From Sphaeroforma sirkka (Eukaryota > Opisthokonta > Ichthyosporea > Ichthyophonida), in contig LUCW03001833.1 in NCBI GenBank assembly GCA_001586965.3, forward strand, positions 90,001 through 147,881: a stretch of 57,881 bases of DNA. The letters run 5' to 3'. Position 1 is the stretch's first letter; each line of letters starts with the position of its first letter. Below the pieces are notes generated by a model that saw only the letters and a list, made by a program, of their open reading frames with translations, did not search any database and was not told the origin of the DNA. A program made the translations under genes and the position numbers. Positions 53,937 to 57,881 of this stretch are shown here, one piece after another.

Positions 53937-56164
53937 TTATACTATTTGACTTTTACTCAAACTCTTTAAATAGACTGTTACGTATGTACAGTCGAGTTCA
54001 GTAAAGGGATGTACCAGACTGACAGGGATCAACGCTCTAACGTTGGCAGCTGAGAAGGAGTTCAGTAGTGGTTGTAATACAGGTAGAGTAGAAGTTGCGG
54101 AAGAGAAACAGTGCCAGGTAGAGTCCGTGGCCGAGAGGATTGCCACGAGCTCATTGAAGAGGAGCCGACAAATGCTACCACAGAGGATATGTACCAGGAG
54201 GTGCTACCTGTCGATACGAGGCCAGTGATTGAGGATGTGAGGTCATATTCCAAGGAGGGCATCGATCAGTCTCGGGTAAGTGATGCGATTGGTAATCCTT
54301 GTGTATCACATAAACGTTCTTTGGAGTTTGGGGGATGTGATGGTTTGGGCGGAGCACCCTTGACGCGATGATAGTGATTGGGACAGAATGGACATGTAAT
54401 GGGGGGACGTTTGTACCTGAGAATGCGCGTGGTCCAGTAGAAGAGGCTCAGTGCGTAGAGGTAAATATAGCACATGAAGTCTTTCGGAACGAGGACGAGC
54501 CTCGGTTGCCGGAGTAGTTGATGCGACAATTGGTTAGTGACAAAGACCAGGCGTTGGCCGAGGCCGTGCGAGAAAAGGAACGCAACTGGCAACGATGTCC
54601 AAGTCAGCAAACAGTGAAAGGCAATGTTCGCGTAGGTGACGACGATAATGCAAAGATACACGAGGTCTTGGTTGATCCGAGCAACAATTGATAGTTCTTC
54701 AGTACGAACCAGAGCGTGGTCGGCGGGTGTCGGACAAGGGTCCAGAGTTACACATAGAGTTGGAGGGTGTGAAACCTCGGTCTCACACAAATACAACGTA
54801 CGGACCACAAATTCGCCCGCCGATACTGTTTCCAATAGAGACGAGAATGATAGGCCGTCGCTTTCAAACGCATATAAGTACCTCGTAAGAAACAACCGCC
54901 ACTCCGTTCTCTACAAAGGGTTCTGTAAGCTCTGGCAAAAATTGACAGGTGGAAGCGTGGTGTACAGGTCAAGTCCGAAATCGTGTTGGACTCAATATGG
55001 TGGTTACAGTACAAAAATATGTGCGCGGGGCCGGAACGGCGGGCTCGCTCCAGAATAAGCTGGGTTTTAATCTGCCAAAAGGTCTGTTGGCGGACATAGT
55101 GGATACGTTTACCATATGCATCGCTCGTCGAGGGGATTCGGTTGGCTTATGCCATGGGGTTCTTTGTCAACCACCACGAGCAAGGGTATTCGGTGCTGAC
55201 TGGCATTTGTACTGTTACTCATACTCAGATTCCCGACATGTATAACTATATACTCCTTGTGATACCAAGAATGGCGACAGGAAGACCGATGAAGCGACAC
55301 GAACATACTTTTGAATAGGGGAATAGGGGGAATAGGCAAGTTGAATGGTAGACTGTGCCGTGGGGTTGGCAACGATAGCTCATTCTTGGCGAGAAAAGCC
55401 CTCTCATTGCGGAAGCATTCACGTCCTGATGTTCAGAGAGAAACAACATAATACATCCGGCCCAGAAAGGAAGGCACCAAGGTAATAATTTTGTGGGAGT
55501 CATGTTAAGGAGACATGTAACCAGTGGTTATGAAGGTTCCTGCCCGGCCCGAAGGAAAGGACGCGTCCTGGCCGGATGCGGTAGCCGAGTTCATATCGAC
55601 ATACAGTGCAACGTGATCGTCTACTACATGACTGGCGCATCAGACATAGGGGACGAATGGTCGGGTTTTCTCACATCATGCAGACAGCAACCTGGTCAGT
55701 TCTAGGGAAGGATATGTGAAACTTCGCTACATCAGAATTATTATAGCCAGAGCCAATGAAGTTTGACACGAAGGCGTGGGCGATATAAGATATGACACAG
55801 CTTGCTCGAACAAGGGTGGTCAACAAGTTACGAGTGGATATGCCGATGTCCAATATCGACTAGGTGGTCATGTTTCGACCGACTAAGATACTTTATAAAC
55901 CGCATGTTGACTGCATGGGGCCTACAGATGTCGTTGTTTTGTACCCACCGGTATTTCATATAGTGCGGATGCAGGTGAATGTCAAATCGTACAGAGGATA
56001 TATTTCGGATATGCGTGCGTACCGTATTCCGATTGGCGTGCCAGAGTGTGGCAAAGCGTAACACTGTTTGGCAGGCAGAATGTATACCGACTGGTTGTTA
56101 TAAGCAGGAGCGAGGTGGAGCGATACGGGCATTTACGGCAAGTGCGGAAGCGGCTTCACGGTAG
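53937..56164. pseudogene. Ambiguous region with overlapping coding traces on both strands
   Basis: Plus strand: a frame at about 54111-54275 (DCHELIEEEPTNATTEDMYQ) ends at a clean donor (CTCGG/GTAAGT), and charged segments follow at 54410-54690 (QALAEAVREKERNWQRC) broken by stops. About 55100-55310 includes YAMGFFVNHHEQGYSVLTGI, and 55864-56061 includes VVVLYPPVFHIVRMQVNVKS. Minus strand: an uninterrupted 209-codon frame (54895-54266) has three hydrophobic stretches and ends near CPFCPNHYH. I cannot decide which strand is coding, and recognise no family. Confidence 0.25.
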
Positions 56165-56955
56165 AATAGGATTAGTACGTACTGGCACCGATGGATCGCG
56201 TTGACTTACATTCATAAGTACAAGAGAACTGACTCTTTCGAGACGAGAGATACCGAGTAAGTCGCACAGCACATTGGTGTTTACGTTACTTCAGCGTGGA
56301 GGAGTGCAATTACCTGCGAGTTTCCTTTTTGTTCTGGATCCAGTTTTGTCGGAGAAAAAGATTACAGCAATAGGAAATACGTCAGCCGTGGAAACCTAAT
56401 GTCATATACATTACATACTTACAGATATCAGCCAGAAGGAAGTATTCTTCTTGCTTCTACGATACGCCAAGTCAACCGGCAATAATTTGACAGCATGAGT
56501 AAATGAGAAAGTTGCCTGCTCTATCACGTTAACAACCAGTTCTGTCAGCTATGAGGAACGCTGATTATTTTGTGTGTGGAAAACTCACCTCAAGTATGGT
56601 ACAGTACTCGATATTTAGGCTTATCGATAATAGAGGGAAAAATAAATAATGTTGTAGTTGTTTTGACCCAGCCAATTCCACACACACCGGGTGTAATTAG
56701 TTATATATTTTTGTAGGAGTTTCGGCGGGACTTCTGATGAAGTTCGACTCTTCAGTGCCCTGGTTATTTGCGGGTCCCGAATGATGAGTCATGATTCCGG
56801 AAATTCATATTGGACTTTTATTTCAGGGCCCAAGCCAGGGATATTCGTATATAACTAGACCCTGATATTTTTTAAGTGTCATTCTGCATAGGTCATACTT
56901 AAAGTGTCTACGTATATTCACGATCAGAGCAAAGTGTCTACGAATATACATATAG
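56165..56955. other. Unassigned intergenic sequence
   Basis: No open frame of note. A short direct repeat, AAGTGTCTACGxATAT, occurs at about 56901 and 56934. Confidence 0.4.
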
Positions 56956-57245
56956 CAGAGGGTGTTGTAGGTCCGTGCCTGTCCCTCTCACTACGAGTGT
57001 TCTAGCTATAGTTAATAGCATTTGATGTTAATAGTACAAGTTCGTTCGGGAATAGATAGAGATAGGTCCCGGGCTCCCGGCGGACTATAAAAGTAGTCCA
57101 CGTCCAGCGTTAGAGTTCAGAGTTTCACTTAAAGACTATAAGGAACAGAAGGACGAAGAGGACTAAAGACTGCTTGTATCGTAAACCTCTGAATAAAGCT
57201 CCTGATACCAAATTTGGAAATCTGTGATTTTGGCGCCAAAAATTG
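56956..57245 (+). repeat. Possible LTR remnant or promoter region upstream of the ABCF-like exon
   Basis: From TGTTGTAGGTCC (56962) the sequence has a strong TATA box in GGACTATAAAAGTAGTCC (57082-57099, itself an inverted repeat), then an AATAAAG (57192) and TGATACC. The palindrome TTTTGGCGCCAAAA follows (57227-57240). TATA box and poly(A) signal about 100 bp apart is the layout of a small LTR, but no second copy or internal region is visible. Confidence 0.3.
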
Positions 57246-57540
57246 TGATAATCATTTTGGGCCGATTTTGGATTTGGAGAATATATATAAGGACCGAACT
57301 TAAGGAAATTAGAGAGACCTTATAATTTAAAAAAAACAAAAAACAACAAAATAAATAATAATTTACCGCAAATTTTATTATTATTAAAAAAATAAAGAAT
57401 ACAAGCGCGTGTCTACTGCCAGCACAGGCAGATTCATTGCAATACATATTTTACTCACTGTTGTGTGGTCATACTTGGGCACTGAGATCGTTCACTCTCC
57501 AATAGTTCACTCCCCAATAGTCGCATACAAGTTTGACGAG
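57246..57540 (+). promoter_or_regulatory. Probable promoter/5' UTR of the ABCF-like gene
   Basis: AT-rich sequence with poly(A)-like runs (57328-57400) is followed by a 16-bp tandem duplication, GTTCACTCxCCAATAG, at 57490-57521. Each copy contains CCAAT. It lies 20-50 bp before the ATG. Function inferred from position only. Confidence 0.35.
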
Positions 57541-57759
57541 ATGTCAGCAAATGCTAAAGAGGCATTGGGTAAGGTCGTCGACCTGAATTCAACTGATGAA
57601 GATTCAATCGAGTACTTAGTGACTACCCTAGAGGAGCTCGGTGAGAGGGCCACGGTCAATGAGGTGTCTGAAGCACTCGCCGAGTTATTCGTAGGTTTGG
57701 GGTTATTAGAAGGCGAGGATCAGGCTGCCAAGGCGTGCTCCGAGTTACACGGGTTAATG
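57541..57759 (+). CDS. First exon of a probable ABCF3/GCN20-type ATPase
   Basis: ATG at 57541 opens 73 codons ending in a GTATGT donor at 57760, phase 0. The product begins MSANAKEALGKVVDLNSTDE and continues with a D-E-D-S-I-E-Y-L stretch, SEALAELFVGLGLLEGEDQA and ACSELHGLM. This spacing (acidic D/E-I-x-Y-[IL], then an E/A-L-x-x-L/F-x-x-x-x-L helix, then A/C-x-x-L) is that of the small helical N-terminal domain before the two ATP-binding cassettes in ABCF3/Gcn20 proteins, which act with Gcn1 on ribosomes in fungi. The cassettes would lie outside the window. The frame is open upstream to 57409, but the first Met is at 57541. The family call rests on a short region. Confidence 0.45.
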
Positions 57760-57881
57760 GTATGTTAACTGAGATCCGGTAGCTATCACTGATTAAAATA
57801 CTAAAATTTATATTTCAATATATGCAGCAGTCGTGATTTCACACAGATTACACAAGTGTACACGTGTACACACACTCACAC

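Overview
The window is intron-rich nuclear DNA from a unicellular eukaryote. Its genes have many short exons with canonical GT/AG introns and the standard stop codons, and AT, GT and ATT microsatellites are everywhere. It also carries Ty1/copia, Ty3/gypsy and Mutator-like (MULE) elements. My best guess is a protist close to animals and fungi, such as an ichthyosporean, but that is inference and no marker here proves it.

Layout. 1-1200 is compound microsatellite. 2061-3616 (+) holds the last four exons of a neuroguidin/Lcp5 ribosome-biogenesis gene. 4377-5007 (-) holds two exons of an antibiotic-biosynthesis-monooxygenase (ABM) fold protein, and 5255-5870 is a diverged direct duplication. 5990-10080 is about 4 kb of cryptically simple AT/ATT/ACGT DNA, followed by about 2 kb with no recognisable gene. 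12343-19899 (+) is the most interesting locus: fifteen exons join in phase into one 977-codon frame with an FSH/OVCA2-type serine hydrolase, an RWD-like domain and a complete Ygr210-family Obg-related GTPase with a TGS-like end.

From about 23 kb the window becomes a transposon graveyard. It contains a retropepsin/zinc-knuckle fragment (23149-24083, -), copia element A with two LTRs, PBS and PPT (24084-29760, -), MULE copy A (about 31518-34290, -), a 5'-truncated Ty3/gypsy pol with LTR remnant (34672-37625, -), a long palindrome built from MULE ends (37664-38197), and MULE copy B (38187-39193, +). After these come a solo copia LTR (39194-39643) and copia element B, rearranged by an internal inversion (40626-44561). 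44.6-57 kb is mostly degenerate sequence: a 487-bp direct repeat with protease-like coding traces, an opposite-strand gag (50048-51438), an RT-like fragment near 52.15 kb, a minisatellite and unassigned ORFs. At 57541 the first exon of a probable ABCF3/GCN20-type ATPase begins and runs towards the right edge.

Functionally, neuroguidin (small-subunit rRNA processing), the TRAFAC-class GTPase and the ABCF-like protein all belong to ribosome or translation biology. This is a loose theme only; nothing suggests co-regulation. The transposons have damaged frames in every copy examined, so none looks autonomous.
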